From JBDTYT01 sp040005555 (lineage in GTDB: Bacteria > Actinomycetota > UBA4738 > HRBIN12), in assembly GCA_040005555.1 (NCBI GenBank), contig JBDTYT010000013.1, forward strand, positions 1 to 30,247: a DNA stretch of 30,247 nucleotides, in the 5' to 3' direction. How positions within the stretch are numbered: position 1 is the first letter of the stretch; every line of letters begins with the position of its first letter. Both the position numbers and the translations under genes were made by a program. The notes under the pieces are model-generated. The model saw nothing but the letters and a program-made list of their open reading frames with translations, did no database searches and was not told the origin of the DNA. Below, one piece after another: positions 14,271 through 23,380 of this stretch.

Positions 14271-14818
14271 CACGCGCTCCCCTTGGCGGCCTTGCCGGCC
14301 TTCTTGCGGACGAACTCGTTCTCGTAGCGGATGCCCTTGCCCTTGTACGGCTCGGGCTTGCGGATCTTGCGGATGTTCGCGGCGACCTCGCCCACCTGCT
14401 GCTTGTCGTTGCCGCGCACCACGATCTGAGTCGGCGTCGGGACCTCGAACTCGATGCCCTCCATCGCGGGCACCGTGACCGGGTGCGAGTAGCCGACGGC
14501 GAGCTCGAGGGCCTTGCCCTTCAGCGACGCTCGGTAACCGACCCCGACGATGGCCAAGCGCTTCTCGTAGCCCTTCGTGACGCCCTCGACCATGTTCGCG
14601 ATCAGGGTGCGCGTGAGCCCGTGCAGGCTGCGGTGGAAGCCCTCATCGCTGGGGCGCTCGACCCGGATGACCCCGTCCTCCTGGACGACCTTCATCTCGG
14701 TGTGCAGCCGCTGCGACAGGCTCCCGCGAGGCCCCTTCACGGTCACGAGGGCGTCGTCGCCGACCTTGACGTCGACGCCGCTCGGGATCTCGATGGGTTG
14801 TCTGCCGATCCGACTCAT
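14270..14818 (-). CDS. rplF: 50S ribosomal protein L6
   Basis: L6 lies near the factor-binding site of the large subunit. The 182-residue protein starts MSRIGRQPIEIPSGVDV, has VKGPRGSLSQRL, the NMVEGVTKGYEKRLAIVGVGYRA repeat region, GYSHPV and the C-terminal KIRKPEPYKGKGIRYENEFV, all diagnostic. The end carries a Lys/Ala tail of about 10 residues. Seven bases downstream of rpsH. Confidence 0.97.
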   Translation of the reverse strand: MSRIGRQPIEIPSGVDVKVGDDALVTVKGPRGSLSQRLHTEMKVVQEDGVIRVERPSDEGFHRSLHGLTRTLIANMVEGVTKGYEKRLAIVGVGYRASLKGKALELAVGYSHPVTVPAMEGIEFEVPTPTQIVVRGNDKQQVGEVAANIRKIRKPEPYKGKGIRYENEFVRKKAGKAAKGSA

Positions 14819-14825
14819 GCGTTCC

Positions 14826-15239
14826 TCACCACACGTAGGCCAGGACCTCGCCGCCGATCCCCTTGCGGGAGGCGTCGCGGTCGGTCATCACACCGTGGGA
14901 CGTCGAGACGATGGCGATCCCCAGGCCCCCGAGCACGCGGGGCAGCTGGTGCCGGCCCGAGTACAGGCGTCGTCCCGGCTTGCTCACGCGCTTGAGGCCG
15001 CTGATCGCCCGCTCGCGCTTCGCGCTGTACTTCAGGTGAACGCGGAACACGCGATCGAGACCCTCGCCCTCCGGCTCGAACCCGGTGACGAAGCCCTCGG
15101 TCTCCAAGATCCGCAGGATGGCCTCGTTCATCTTCGAGGCCGGAACCGGCAGGTCCTCCTTGAAGGCCAGGTTCGCATTGCGGATCCGCGTGAGCAGGTC
15201 CGCGATCGGATCCGAGACGTTGGTCGCGAGTCTCACCAT
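14826..15239 (-). CDS. rpsH: 30S ribosomal protein S8
   Basis: S8 binds 16S rRNA centrally and in E. coli also represses the spc operon. The 137-residue protein begins MVRLATNVSDPIADLLTRIRNAN and ends with the LPRVLGGLGIAIVSTSHGVMTDRDASRKGIGGEVLAYVW family block. The ATG at 15239 is chosen because it gives the canonical start; it lies seven bases inside the end of the S14 gene, so translation is coupled. An upstream reading in this frame only shadows rpsN. Confidence 0.96.
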   Translation of the reverse strand: MVRLATNVSDPIADLLTRIRNANLAFKEDLPVPASKMNEAILRILETEGFVTGFEPEGEGLDRVFRVHLKYSAKRERAISGLKRVSKPGRRLYSGRHQLPRVLGGLGIAIVSTSHGVMTDRDASRKGIGGEVLAYVW

Positions 15240-15418
15240 GAGGCCTTCGTCACCCCCGGTAGCTCGCCGGCGTGCGCGAGCTCGCGGAAGCAGATCCGGC
15301 ACAGCATGAACTTGCGGTATACGGCCCTCGCGCGGCCGCAGCGACGGCAACGCGTGTACTCCTGCACCTTGTACTTGTGCCGGCCTTCTTGTTTGTTGAT
15401 CAGTGCCTTCTTCGCCAT
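15233..15418 (-). CDS. rpsZ: 30S ribosomal protein S14, zinc type (rpsZ)
   Basis: A 61-residue S14 of the short, zinc-binding type. Cys24, Cys27, Cys40 and Cys43 (CRRCG...CRICF) form the zinc site, and ELAHAGELPGVTKASW is the usual ending. Zinc-free S14 paralogs elsewhere often replace it under zinc limitation. It sits between rplE and rpsH and overlaps rpsH by seven bases. Confidence 0.97.
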   Translation of the reverse strand: MAKKALINKQEGRHKYKVQEYTRCRRCGRARAVYRKFMLCRICFRELAHAGELPGVTKASW

Positions 15419-15427
15419 ATCCCTACC

Positions 15428-16015
15428 TCACGAGGCCGCCGCGCTCACCGCCGGCGCTCCCTCGAAGGGGAAGCCGAGCGCGATGAGTAGGGCTCTGCCT
15501 GCGTCGTCGTCGGTCGCGGTGGTCACCACCGTGATATCCATGCCGCGGACCTTTGCCACCTTGTCGTAATCGATCTCCGGGAAGATGAGCTGTTCGGTCA
15601 GGCCCAGCGTGAAGTTCCCGTGGCCGTCGAACGCCTTGGGGTTCAGCCCTCGGAAGTCCCGGATCCGGGGGATCGCGATCGTCACGAGACGGTCGATGAA
15701 CTCCCACATCCGGTCGCCCCGCAACGTGACCTTCGCCCCGATCGCGGAACCCTCCCGCAGCTTGAATCCGGCGATCGACTTTCGGGCCTTCGTGATCACG
15801 GCCTTTTGGCCCGTGATCGTCTGGAGGTCCTCGACGGCGGTCTCCAGCATACGGCCGTCCTTGAGGGCCTCGCCAACGCCCATGTTGATGGTCACCTTCT
15901 CCAGGCGCGGGACCTGCATCGGGTTCGACAGATCGAGTTCGCGCTGGAGCCTCGGGACGACGTCCTCGCGATACCGGGCCTTCAGCCGGGCCGAGTAGGT
16001 CTTCGCGTCGCTCAT
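15428..16015 (-). CDS. rplE: 50S ribosomal protein L5
   Basis: L5 binds 5S rRNA and contacts P-site tRNA. From the ATG at 16015 the protein has 195 residues with LDLSNPMQVPRLEKVTINMG, ITGQKAVITKARKSIAGFKLREG, and GNFTLGLTEQLIFPEIDYDKV, followed by GMDITVVTTA and a short Ala-rich end. This start overlaps the rplX stop as ATGA, which fits the coupling used through the operon better than an upstream in-frame start at 16030. Confidence 0.96.
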   Translation of the reverse strand: MSDAKTYSARLKARYREDVVPRLQRELDLSNPMQVPRLEKVTINMGVGEALKDGRMLETAVEDLQTITGQKAVITKARKSIAGFKLREGSAIGAKVTLRGDRMWEFIDRLVTIAIPRIRDFRGLNPKAFDGHGNFTLGLTEQLIFPEIDYDKVAKVRGMDITVVTTATDDDAGRALLIALGFPFEGAPAVSAAAS

Positions 16016-16350
16016 AGCTCCGCCTCGCATTTGCGGCAGATGCGAACCTTCGAGCCGTCAGCCTGAACCAGGTGACCGACGCGCGTGGGCTGACCGCACG
16101 AGCGGCACACGAGCTGGACGTTCGAGATGTCGATGAACAACTCGGTGTCCATGATGCCGCCCTGCTGCAGCTGCTGGCCCGACGCCGACCGCTTTCCCGA
16201 GGTCCGCTGGTGCTTCTTGGCCATGGCGGCCCCCTCGACCAGGATGCGGCCCTGGCTCGGCTGCACGCGGATGACTCGACCGGTGTGACCGCGGCTCTTG
16301 CCGGCCATCACCCGAACGGTGTCGTCCTTCTTGATGTCCACACCCGGCAT
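16012..16350 (-). CDS. rplX: 50S ribosomal protein L24 with zinc ribbon
   Basis: L24 starts large-subunit assembly by binding the 5' part of 23S rRNA. The 112-residue protein has an N-terminal KOW motif (IKKDDTVRVMAGKSRGHTGRV) and a C-terminal four-Cys ribbon: Cys82, Cys85, Cys105, Cys108. In the middle a Gln-rich stretch (SGQQLQQGG) replaces part of the usual loop. Starts at ATG right after the rplN stop and overlaps rplE by four bases. Confidence 0.96.
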   Translation of the reverse strand: MPGVDIKKDDTVRVMAGKSRGHTGRVIRVQPSQGRILVEGAAMAKKHQRTSGKRSASGQQLQQGGIMDTELFIDISNVQLVCRSCGQPTRVGHLVQADGSKVRICRKCEAEL

Positions 16351-16719
16351 CTACAACACCTCCGGAGCGAGCGAGATGATCTTCATGAACCGCTTCTCGC
16401 GCAGCTCGCGCGCGACGGGCCCGAAGATGCGCGTTCCCCGCGGGTTGCGCTGGTCGTTGATGAGCACGACGGCGTTGTCGTCGAACCGGATGTAGGAGCC
16501 ATCCGACCGGCGGCGCTCCTTCGCGGTGCGCACGACGACGGCCTTCACGACCTCGCCCTTCTTCACGCCGCCGCCGGGGAGCGCATCTTTCACGGAGCCG
16601 ACGATGACGTCGCCAACCCGCGCGTAGCGCTTGCCGCTGCCGCCGAGCACGCGGATGCACAGGACCTCTTTGGCCCCCGTGTTGTCCGCCACCTTGCAGC
16701 GCGTCTCCTGCTGGATCAC
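16351..16719 (-). CDS. rplN: 50S ribosomal protein L14
   Basis: L14 forms an intersubunit bridge and is the docking site of the silencing factor RsfS. The 122-residue sequence MIQQETRCKVADNTGAKEVL, VGDVIVGSVKDALPGGGVKKGEV, and FGPVARELREKRFMKIISLAPEVL (split) is highly conserved. Starts at GTG, 15 bases after rpsQ. No unusual feature. Confidence 0.98.
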   Translation of the reverse strand: MIQQETRCKVADNTGAKEVLCIRVLGGSGKRYARVGDVIVGSVKDALPGGGVKKGEVVKAVVVRTAKERRRSDGSYIRFDDNAVVLINDQRNPRGTRIFGPVARELREKRFMKIISLAPEVL

Positions 16720-16734
16720 CGGTCGCTCTCGCTC

Positions 16735-17010
16735 CTACTTCGCCCGCTCGACGATCTCGACCACGCGCCAGCGCTTGGTCTTCGACAGCGGACGGGTCTC
16801 CATCACTCGGACGGTGTCGCCCACGTGCGCGTCGTTGCTCTCGTCGTGCACGGCGAGCTTGTTCGAACGCCTCACCGTCTTTTGGTAGAGCGGGTGCCGC
16901 ACCTTGCGGTCGATCTGCACCAGCACGGTCTTGTCCATCTTCTCGGACACGACGACACCGGTCCGAACCTTCCGGGCGCTCCGCTCGGCACTTTTTGCTT
17001 GTTCGCTCAT
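16735..17010 (-). CDS. rpsQ: 30S ribosomal protein S17
   Basis: S17, an early OB-fold protein of the small subunit. The 91-residue protein has a 12-residue charged N-terminal extension, then RKVRTGVVVSEKMDKTVLVQ, KVRHPLYQKTVRRSNKLAVHDE, and the closing VGDTVRVMETRPLSKTKRWRVVEIVERAK pattern. The ATG overlaps the rpmC stop as ATGA. Confidence 0.97.
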   Translation of the reverse strand: MSEQAKSAERSARKVRTGVVVSEKMDKTVLVQIDRKVRHPLYQKTVRRSNKLAVHDESNDAHVGDTVRVMETRPLSKTKRWRVVEIVERAK

Positions 17011-17417
17011 GTTGTTTCCTTCTTCTTCTCTCTCCGAAGGCGGCCTCGCTTCGCGACGCCACCTTCGGGGGCTACCGCTTCGCTGCTTGAGCCCTCTTCG
17101 CTGCCGTCCATGGCCTCGGTGGTCCGGCTCGCTTCGTGCTCGGCGAGCACCTCCTCGGCGTGCTCGGCCGCTTCCTCGTCCAACGGGGTGGCGGATATCA
17201 CGGCTTCGATCTCGTCGAGCTCGCGCTCGATGTGGCGCTCGCGCAGGACCGTGAGGATGCGCGCCACCTCGTGGCGCACGTCCTTGATCCGCATCGGGTT
17301 GTCGAGCTGCCCCGTCGCGAGCTGGAACCGCAGGTTGAACAGCTCCTCCTTCAGCGACTCGAGCCGCTCGACGAGCCCATCGTCGGGCAGGTCGCGGATC
17401 TCCTGGATCTTGTTCAT
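17007..17417 (-). CDS. rpmC: 50S ribosomal protein L29 with long acidic then basic C-terminal tail
   Basis: L29 sits at the tunnel exit, where trigger factor and SRP dock. Residues 1-66 are a normal L29 (MNKIQEIRDLPDDGLVERLE, ELFNLRFQLATGQLDNPMRI, VARILTVLRERHIE). Residues about 67-136 are extra: a Glu/Ala/Ser-rich stretch, then a basic end (KRGRLRREKKK). The protein is thus 136 residues instead of about 65-80. The ATG at 17417 overlaps the rplP stop as ATGA; a longer upstream reading in this frame is a shadow of rplP. Confidence 0.94.
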   Translation of the reverse strand: MNKIQEIRDLPDDGLVERLESLKEELFNLRFQLATGQLDNPMRIKDVRHEVARILTVLRERHIERELDEIEAVISATPLDEEAAEHAEEVLAEHEASRTTEAMDGSEEGSSSEAVAPEGGVAKRGRLRREKKKETT

Positions 17418-17833
17418 TGGCCGCTCCCGGCTCGCATGACGAACTTGGACCGGATCGGCAACTTGTGCGCGGCGCGCAGCATGGCCGAGCGCGCGAGCTC
17501 CTCGGTGACGCCGGCGAGCTCGAACATCACACGTCCTGGCTTCACGACGGCCACCCATCCCTCGGGGTTGCCCTTGCCCGAGCCCATGCGGGTCTCGGCG
17601 GGCTTCTTCGTGACGGGCTTGTCCGGGAAGATGTTGATCCACACCTTGCCGCCGCGGCGGATGTGCCGCGTGATCGCCACGCGGGCCGCCTCGATCTGAC
17701 GGTTCGTGATCCATGCGGCCTCGAGCGCCATGAGGCCGTAGTCGCCGAAGTTCACCTCGCCGCCGCCCCTCGCGCGGCCGCGCCGGCGTCCTCGATGCAC
17801 CTTGCGGTGCTTGACCTTCTTCGGAGCGAGCAT
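17414..17833 (-). CDS. rplP: 50S ribosomal protein L16
   Basis: L16 organises the A-site tRNA region of the large subunit. The 139-residue protein begins MLAPKKVKHRKVHRGRRRGR, then GDYGLMALEAAWITNRQIEAARVAITRHI, IFPDKPVTKKPAETRMGSGKG and a C-terminal HKLPIRSKFVMR block. The Arg target segment of the YcfD-type hydroxylase region is present (RMGSGKG). One-base overlap with rpsC stop; ends overlapping rpmC. Confidence 0.97.
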   Translation of the reverse strand: MLAPKKVKHRKVHRGRRRGRARGGGEVNFGDYGLMALEAAWITNRQIEAARVAITRHIRRGGKVWINIFPDKPVTKKPAETRMGSGKGNPEGWVAVVKPGRVMFELAGVTEELARSAMLRAAHKLPIRSKFVMRAGSGQ

Positions 17834-18795
17834 CAGGCCTGGGCCTCCCCGTTGCCGCTCGGATCGGTCGAGGTCTCGGTCTCGGGCTCCGCGGGTGTTT
17901 CGACGGCGTCGGCCTCGACGGCGTCGGCCTCGACGACCTCGGCCTCGGCCAGCGTGTCCGCAGTGGCCGGCTCGGCGGGTGTCTCCGCCTCCGGCTCCGC
18001 GGGCTCGACGGTGACGACGGGGGTCTCGGGCTCAGTGGCCGTCTCCAGGACGTCCTTATCGTCGGTGATGAGGGCCCCAGTGGAGGCTCCGCCCCCGCTC
18101 GAGACCTGCGCGAGCGCGCGAGCTCGCAGGCGCGTGGTCTCCTGCTCGGCGACCGGGATCTCGTCACCGTGGTAGACCCAGACCTTCACGCCGATCTGGC
18201 CGAACGTGGTCTTGGCCTCGGCCGTGCCGAAGTCGATCCGCGCGCGCAGCGTGTGCAGCGGCACGCGACCTTCGCGGTACCACTCGCGGCGGGACATCTC
18301 GGTGCCGCCCAGGCGGCCGCCGCACTGAACCCGCACGCCGAGGGCGCCCGAGCGCATCGCGGTCTGCACGGCCCGGCGCATGGCGCGGCGGAACGAGACC
18401 CGTCCCGCCAGTTGCTCGGCGACGCCCTGCGCGAGCAGCGTGGCGTCGGTCTCGGGGCGGGACTCGCTGGCGGCCGAGTTCATGTCCTCGACCTTCACGT
18501 CGACGCGCTTCTTCGTCACGCGCTCGATGTCCTTGCGGATGCGGTCCACCTCGGCCCCCTTGCGGCCGATCACGATCCCCGGGCGAGCGGTGCGGATGTA
18601 CACCCACACCTGGTCGCCCTTGCGCTCGATGTCGATGCTCGAGATGCCGGCGCGCGACAGGCGACGCTTGATGTGCTTGCGGATCCAGATGTCCTCGTGC
18701 AGGGACTCGGCGTAGTCGCGCCCGGCGTACCAGTTGGACTTCCAGGGGTAGATGACCCCCAGGCGGAATCCGTACGGGTTGACCTTGTGACCCAC
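17833..18795 (-). CDS. rpsC: 30S ribosomal protein S3 with long acidic C-terminal tail
   Basis: S3 forms part of the mRNA entry gate. From the GTG at 18795 the protein has 320 residues. Residues 1-225 are a normal S3: MGHKVNPYGFRLGVIYPWKS, the KH-domain loop IGRKG at 76-80, and GGRLGGTEMSRREWYREGRVPLHTLRA (split). Residues about 232-320 are an acidic, Pro/Glu/Thr/Ala-rich tail with repeated EPE, AEP and VEADA units. S3 usually ends at 220-275. The GTG shares its G with the rplV TAG stop. Confidence 0.95.
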   Translation of the reverse strand: MGHKVNPYGFRLGVIYPWKSNWYAGRDYAESLHEDIWIRKHIKRRLSRAGISSIDIERKGDQVWVYIRTARPGIVIGRKGAEVDRIRKDIERVTKKRVDVKVEDMNSAASESRPETDATLLAQGVAEQLAGRVSFRRAMRRAVQTAMRSGALGVRVQCGGRLGGTEMSRREWYREGRVPLHTLRARIDFGTAEAKTTFGQIGVKVWVYHGDEIPVAEQETTRLRARALAQVSSGGGASTGALITDDKDVLETATEPETPVVTVEPAEPEAETPAEPATADTLAEAEVVEADAVEADAVETPAEPETETSTDPSGNGEAQA

Positions 18796-19139
18796 TAGAG
18801 ATCCTCTCCCAACGACTTGACGACCAGCGTGATGTGCGAGGTGCGCTTGCGTACGCGCGCGGCCCGACCGTACGCGCGGGGACGGAACCGCTTCAGCGTG
18901 GGTCCCTCGTCCACCCACGCTCTGTCAACGATGAGGTTCTGGGGCACGACGCCCGGGTTCTGCTCGGCGTTGGCTACGGCGGAGTTCAGCGCCTTCTCGA
19001 TGGTCCTGGAGGCCGACAGCGGCGAGAAGCGCAGGATGCGCCGAGCCTCCTCGACCTGATGCCCGCGGACGAGGTCGATCGCCCGACGAGCCTTCGTCGG
19101 CGTGATCCGCACGTATCTCACCGTGGCGCGTGCTTCCAT
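18795..19139 (-). CDS. rplV: 50S ribosomal protein L22
   Basis: L22 lines the exit tunnel with its extended hairpin. The 114-residue protein has MEARATVRYVRITPTKARRA, DLVRGHQVEEARRILRFSP, ALNSAVANAEQN, and the hairpin tip region RAYGRAARVRKRTSHITLVV. The tip looks intact, so there is no obvious macrolide-resistance deletion. ATG at 19139 is the canonical start, two bases after rpsS. Confidence 0.97.
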   Translation of the reverse strand: MEARATVRYVRITPTKARRAIDLVRGHQVEEARRILRFSPLSASRTIEKALNSAVANAEQNPGVVPQNLIVDRAWVDEGPTLKRFRPRAYGRAARVRKRTSHITLVVKSLGEDL

Positions 19140-19141
19140 CG

Positions 19142-19423
19142 TTACCTCGCGGTGCTCGAGCGCTCCGCCCGCGCGTGTGCGCGGAACATGCGCGTTGGCG
19201 CGAACTCGCCCAGCTTGTGTCCCACCATCGATTCGGAGATGTAGACCGGCACGTGCTTTCGCCCGTCGTGCACGGCGATCGTGTGGCCGACCATCTCGGG
19301 CACGATCGTCGAGCGACGCGACCAGGTGCGCACGACCTTCTTGTCGTTCTTCTTGTTCATCTCGGCGATCTTGATCATGAGGTGGTCGTCGATGAACGGC
19401 CCCTTCTTGATACTCCTGGCCAT
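19142..19423 (-). CDS. rpsS: 30S ribosomal protein S19
   Basis: S19 of the small-subunit head, partner of S13. The 93-residue protein begins MARSIKKGPFIDDHLMIKI and has RTWSRRSTIVPEMVGHTIAVHDGRKHVPVYI (split family block), then GHKLGEFAPTRMFRAHA. The ATG at 19423 shares its A with the rplB TGA stop. Confidence 0.97.
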   Translation of the reverse strand: MARSIKKGPFIDDHLMIKIAEMNKKNDKKVVRTWSRRSTIVPEMVGHTIAVHDGRKHVPVYISESMVGHKLGEFAPTRMFRAHARAERSSTAR

Positions 19424-20253
19424 CAGCCACGCCCCTTCCCGCGGCGGCGAACGACGTAGCGGTTCGACGCCTTCTTCTTCTTGCGCGTGCGGCCTTCCTT
19501 CTTGCCCCACGGCGACGTGGGGTGGCGGCCGCCCGAGGACTTGCCTTCCCCCCCGCCGAGCGGGTGGTCCACCGGGTTCATGGCCACACCGCGGACCGAG
19601 GGACGTTTGTTCAACCAGCGGCTGCGACCGGCCTTGCCGAGCTGGATCAGCTCGTGTTCCGCGTTGCCCACCTCGCCCACCGTGCCCTTGCACGTGGCCT
19701 CGACCAGCCGCATCTCGCCCGAGGGCAACCGCAGCGTGGCGAAGGCACCTTCCTTGGCAACGAGCTGGATGCTGGCGCCGGCCGAGCGAGCCATCTTCGC
19801 GCCGCCGCCGGGCTTCAGCTCGACCGCGTGCACGACAGTCCCGACCGGGATGTTGCGGAGCGGGAGCGCGTTGCCGGGCCGGATGTCCGAGCCCTCGCCC
19901 GACACCAGGGTGTCTCCGACGGAGATCCCCTGCGGTGCAAGGATGTAGCGCTTCTCCCCGTCGGCGTAGTGCAGCAGCGCGATGCGCGCGCTCCGGTTCG
20001 GGTCGTACTCGATGTGGGCCACCTTGGCCGGGATGCCGTCCTTGTTCCGACGGAAGTCGATCACGCGGAAGCGTTGCTTGTTGCCGCCGCCCTGGTGCCG
20101 CATGCTGATGCGTCCCTTGTTGTTGCGGCCGCCCTTCTTGCCACCCTTGGCGACGAGGGACTTCTCAGGCGTGGACCGCGTGATCTCGTCGAATCCGGAC
20201 ACGCTGCCGCCGCGTCGTCCCGGCGTCGTCGGCTTGTACTTGCGAACGGTCAT
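19423..20253 (-). CDS. rplB: 50S ribosomal protein L2
   Basis: L2 is needed for subunit joining and peptidyl-transferase activity. The 276-residue protein has MTVRKYKPTTPGRRGGSV, the RNA-binding GRNNKGRISMRHQGGGNKQRFR segment and VRGVAMNPVDHPLGGGEGK, where His230 matches the conserved E. coli His229. The C-terminus is Lys/Arg-rich. Length is normal. Four bases after rplW. Confidence 0.98.
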   Translation of the reverse strand: MTVRKYKPTTPGRRGGSVSGFDEITRSTPEKSLVAKGGKKGGRNNKGRISMRHQGGGNKQRFRVIDFRRNKDGIPAKVAHIEYDPNRSARIALLHYADGEKRYILAPQGISVGDTLVSGEGSDIRPGNALPLRNIPVGTVVHAVELKPGGGAKMARSAGASIQLVAKEGAFATLRLPSGEMRLVEATCKGTVGEVGNAEHELIQLGKAGRSRWLNKRPSVRGVAMNPVDHPLGGGEGKSSGGRHPTSPWGKKEGRTRKKKKASNRYVVRRRGKGRG

Positions 20254-20256
20254 GGC

Positions 20257-20547
20257 CTATTTCCCCGCCTCGAAGATCTCGATCGAGTCGCCCTCGGCGA
20301 GGGTGACGATCGCGCGCTTCTGGTCGGCTCGCTTCCCTTGCGTGAAGCGACGGCGCTTCACCTTGCCCTTGCGGTTCAGCGTGTTCACCGAGGTCACGCG
20401 GACGTTCCAGATCTTCTGGATGGCCTCCTTGATCTCGGTCTTGTTCGAGCGCGGGTCGACCAGGAACGTGTACGTGTTCCGCTCGAGCCCGCCATAGGAC
20501 TTCTCGCTCACGACCGGGCGGATGATGACGTCGCGTGCGGTCTTCAT
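20257..20547 (-). CDS. rplW: 50S ribosomal protein L23
   Basis: L23 at the tunnel exit is the main dock for trigger factor and SRP. The 96-residue protein reads MKTARDVIIRPVVSEKSYGG, TFLVDPRSNKTEIKEAIQKIW, and VNTLNRKGKVKRRRFTQGKR. The ATG at 20547 overlaps the rplD stop as ATGA; the very long upstream reading in this frame is a shadow of rplD and rplC. Confidence 0.97.
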   Translation of the reverse strand: MKTARDVIIRPVVSEKSYGGLERNTYTFLVDPRSNKTEIKEAIQKIWNVRVTSVNTLNRKGKVKRRRFTQGKRADQKRAIVTLAEGDSIEIFEAGK

Positions 20548-21179
20548 GCCCCGGCCTCCTTGCCCTCGAGCGTGTCGAGCGCGGTCTGCGTGAAGAGCAC
20601 TCGGTCGGCCACGATGACCTCGTACACGCCGAGGCTCTTCGCGAACGCGATCCGGATACTCGGCATGTTGCGGAAGGACTTCTCGACCGCACCGGTCTCC
20701 GACGGCGAAGGCAGTACGAGCAAGACCTTCCCCTGCAGCTCGAGCGCCCCGAGCACCTCGGCCGCCTCCTTCGTCTTCGGCGCCTCGAACGCGAGGTCCT
20801 CGACGACGGCGAGCTTGCCCGACTGCAACGCGTCGGTGAGCGCCGAGCGCAACGCGCCGCGCTTCATCTTCTTGTTCACGCGCATGTCGTGTGAGCGCGG
20901 CTGCGGACCGTGTGCCACCCCGCCGCCGGACCACTGCGGCGCGCGGATCGATCCCTGGCGCGCCCGGCCGGTGCCCTTCTGGCGCCACGGTTTCTTGCCA
21001 CCGCCCCGAACCTCGCCGCGGGTCTTCGTCGAGTGCGTGCCGCGACGGATCGAGGCGAGACCCGCCAGCACCACCTGGTGCATCAGTGGCACGCTGACCT
21101 TGGCCTCGAACAACTCGGCCGGCAAGTCCCGGTCGGCGACCTTCTTCCCGGCGGCGGAGAGCACGGGGACGGCTGCCAC
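20544..21179 (-). CDS. rplD: 50S ribosomal protein L4
   Basis: L4 lines the exit tunnel and in E. coli also represses the S10 operon. The 211-residue protein contains HQVVLAGLASIRRGTHSTKT, the tunnel-loop GGGKKPWRQKGTGRARQGSIRAPQWSGGG (split), and KMKRGALRSALTDAL. The loop at the macrolide site (KPWRQKGTGRARQGS) is normal. Starts at GTG immediately after the rplC stop (TAG then GTG), with AAGGGGG upstream. Confidence 0.97.
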   Translation of the reverse strand: MAAVPVLSAAGKKVADRDLPAELFEAKVSVPLMHQVVLAGLASIRRGTHSTKTRGEVRGGGKKPWRQKGTGRARQGSIRAPQWSGGGVAHGPQPRSHDMRVNKKMKRGALRSALTDALQSGKLAVVEDLAFEAPKTKEAAEVLGALELQGKVLLVLPSPSETGAVEKSFRNMPSIRIAFAKSLGVYEVIVADRVLFTQTALDTLEGKEAGA

Positions 21180-21830
21180 CTAGGCCCCCTTCCCCGCGGG
21201 TGCCTTCACGGCCGAGCGGATCATGACGAGCCCGCCGTCGGGGCCCGGGACCGCGCCCCGGATCAGCAGGAGGCTCCGCTCCGGATCGGCCCGCACCACC
21301 TCGAGGTTCAAGATCGTCACGCGCTCGTTCCCCATCTGGCCGGCCATCCGCATGCCCTTGAACACACGCGAGGGCGTGGCGCACGCGCCGATGGCGCCCG
21401 GCGAGCGGTGCTTGCGTTGCGTGCCGTGGCTGCTCGACAGACCGCCGAAGCCGTGGCGCTTCATCACGCCCGCGAACCCCTTGCCCTTGGAGACGCCGAC
21501 GACATCGGCGCGCTCCCCCGCCTCGAACACGTCGGCCTTGATCTCCTGGCCGGGCTCGTAGGAGGACGCGTCGTCGGTGCGGAGCTCGACGACGTAGCGG
21601 CCCGGCTGGGCACCGTTCTTGTCGAAATGCCCTTGCATCGGCTTCGTGACCCTGCGCTCGGCCGGCTCCACGAAGGTGAGCTGCACGGCCTCGTAGCCGT
21701 CGTGCTCCTTCGTCTTCACCTGCGCGACGTAGCACGGCCCGGCCTGGATCACCGTGACGGGGATCGCCCGCGTGTCCTCGAAGATCTGGGTCATGCCCAG
21801 CTTCGTGCCGAGGATCCCTTTGACGCCCAT
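21180..21830 (-). CDS. rplC: 50S ribosomal protein L3
   Basis: L3 begins large-subunit assembly and extends toward the peptidyl-transferase centre. The 216-residue protein begins MGVKGILGTKLGMTQIFED and has VGVSKGKGFAGVMKRHGFGG and SHGTQRKHRSPGAIGACATPSRVFKG (split), then MAGQMGNERVTILNLEVV. The Gln in HGTQRKHR lies in the loop where many bacteria carry the methylated Gln. One base separates it from rpsJ. Confidence 0.98.
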   Translation of the reverse strand: MGVKGILGTKLGMTQIFEDTRAIPVTVIQAGPCYVAQVKTKEHDGYEAVQLTFVEPAERRVTKPMQGHFDKNGAQPGRYVVELRTDDASSYEPGQEIKADVFEAGERADVVGVSKGKGFAGVMKRHGFGGLSSSHGTQRKHRSPGAIGACATPSRVFKGMRMAGQMGNERVTILNLEVVRADPERSLLLIRGAVPGPDGGLVMIRSAVKAPAGKGA

Positions 21831-21831
21831 G

Positions 21832-22140
21832 TCAGAGCTTGATCTCGATGTCGACGCCGGCCGACAGGTTCAGGCGCTGGAGCTCCTGGACCGTCTTCGA
21901 TGTGGCGTCGACGATGTCGATGAGCCGCTTGTGCGTGAGCATCTGGAAGTGCTCGCGGCTGTCCTTGTACTTGTGCGGCGAGCGGATGACCGTGTAGATC
22001 GATCGTTCCGTGGGCAGCGGCACGGGTCCGACCACCTTGGCGCCGGTACGCGTCACGTGCTCGACGATGTCGCGAGCCGCCACGTCCAGCATCCGATGGT
22101 CGTACGCCCGGAGCTTGATGCGGATCTTCGGTCCGGCCAC
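21832..22140 (-). CDS. rpsJ: 30S ribosomal protein S10
   Basis: S10 (NusE) works in the small-subunit head and in the Nus antitermination complex. From the GTG at 22140 the protein is 102 residues, the standard length: AGPKIRIKLRAYDHRMLDVA, VGPVPLPTERSIYTVIRSPHKYKDSREHFQ (split), and KRLIDIVDA. The gene lies 38 bases after tuf with no promoter seen between, so str and S10 operons appear fused. Confidence 0.97.
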   Translation of the reverse strand: MAGPKIRIKLRAYDHRMLDVAARDIVEHVTRTGAKVVGPVPLPTERSIYTVIRSPHKYKDSREHFQMLTHKRLIDIVDATSKTVQELQRLNLSAGVDIEIKL

Positions 22141-22178
22141 TTTGCCCTTGCCTCTTCCTTCGCTCGTCGCTCGCGGAA

Positions 22179-23363
<1,185 letters not shown>

Positions 23364-23380
23364 GTCGTCGTTCTCCTTGG

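Noticed and set aside
18796..18918. Upstream extension of the rpsC frame
   Set aside because: Lies within rplV; the GTG at 18795 gives the canonical MGHKVNP start.
20548..21735. Upstream extension of the rplW frame
   Set aside because: Shadow of rplD and rplC; L23 has its canonical ATG at 20547 overlapping the rplD stop.
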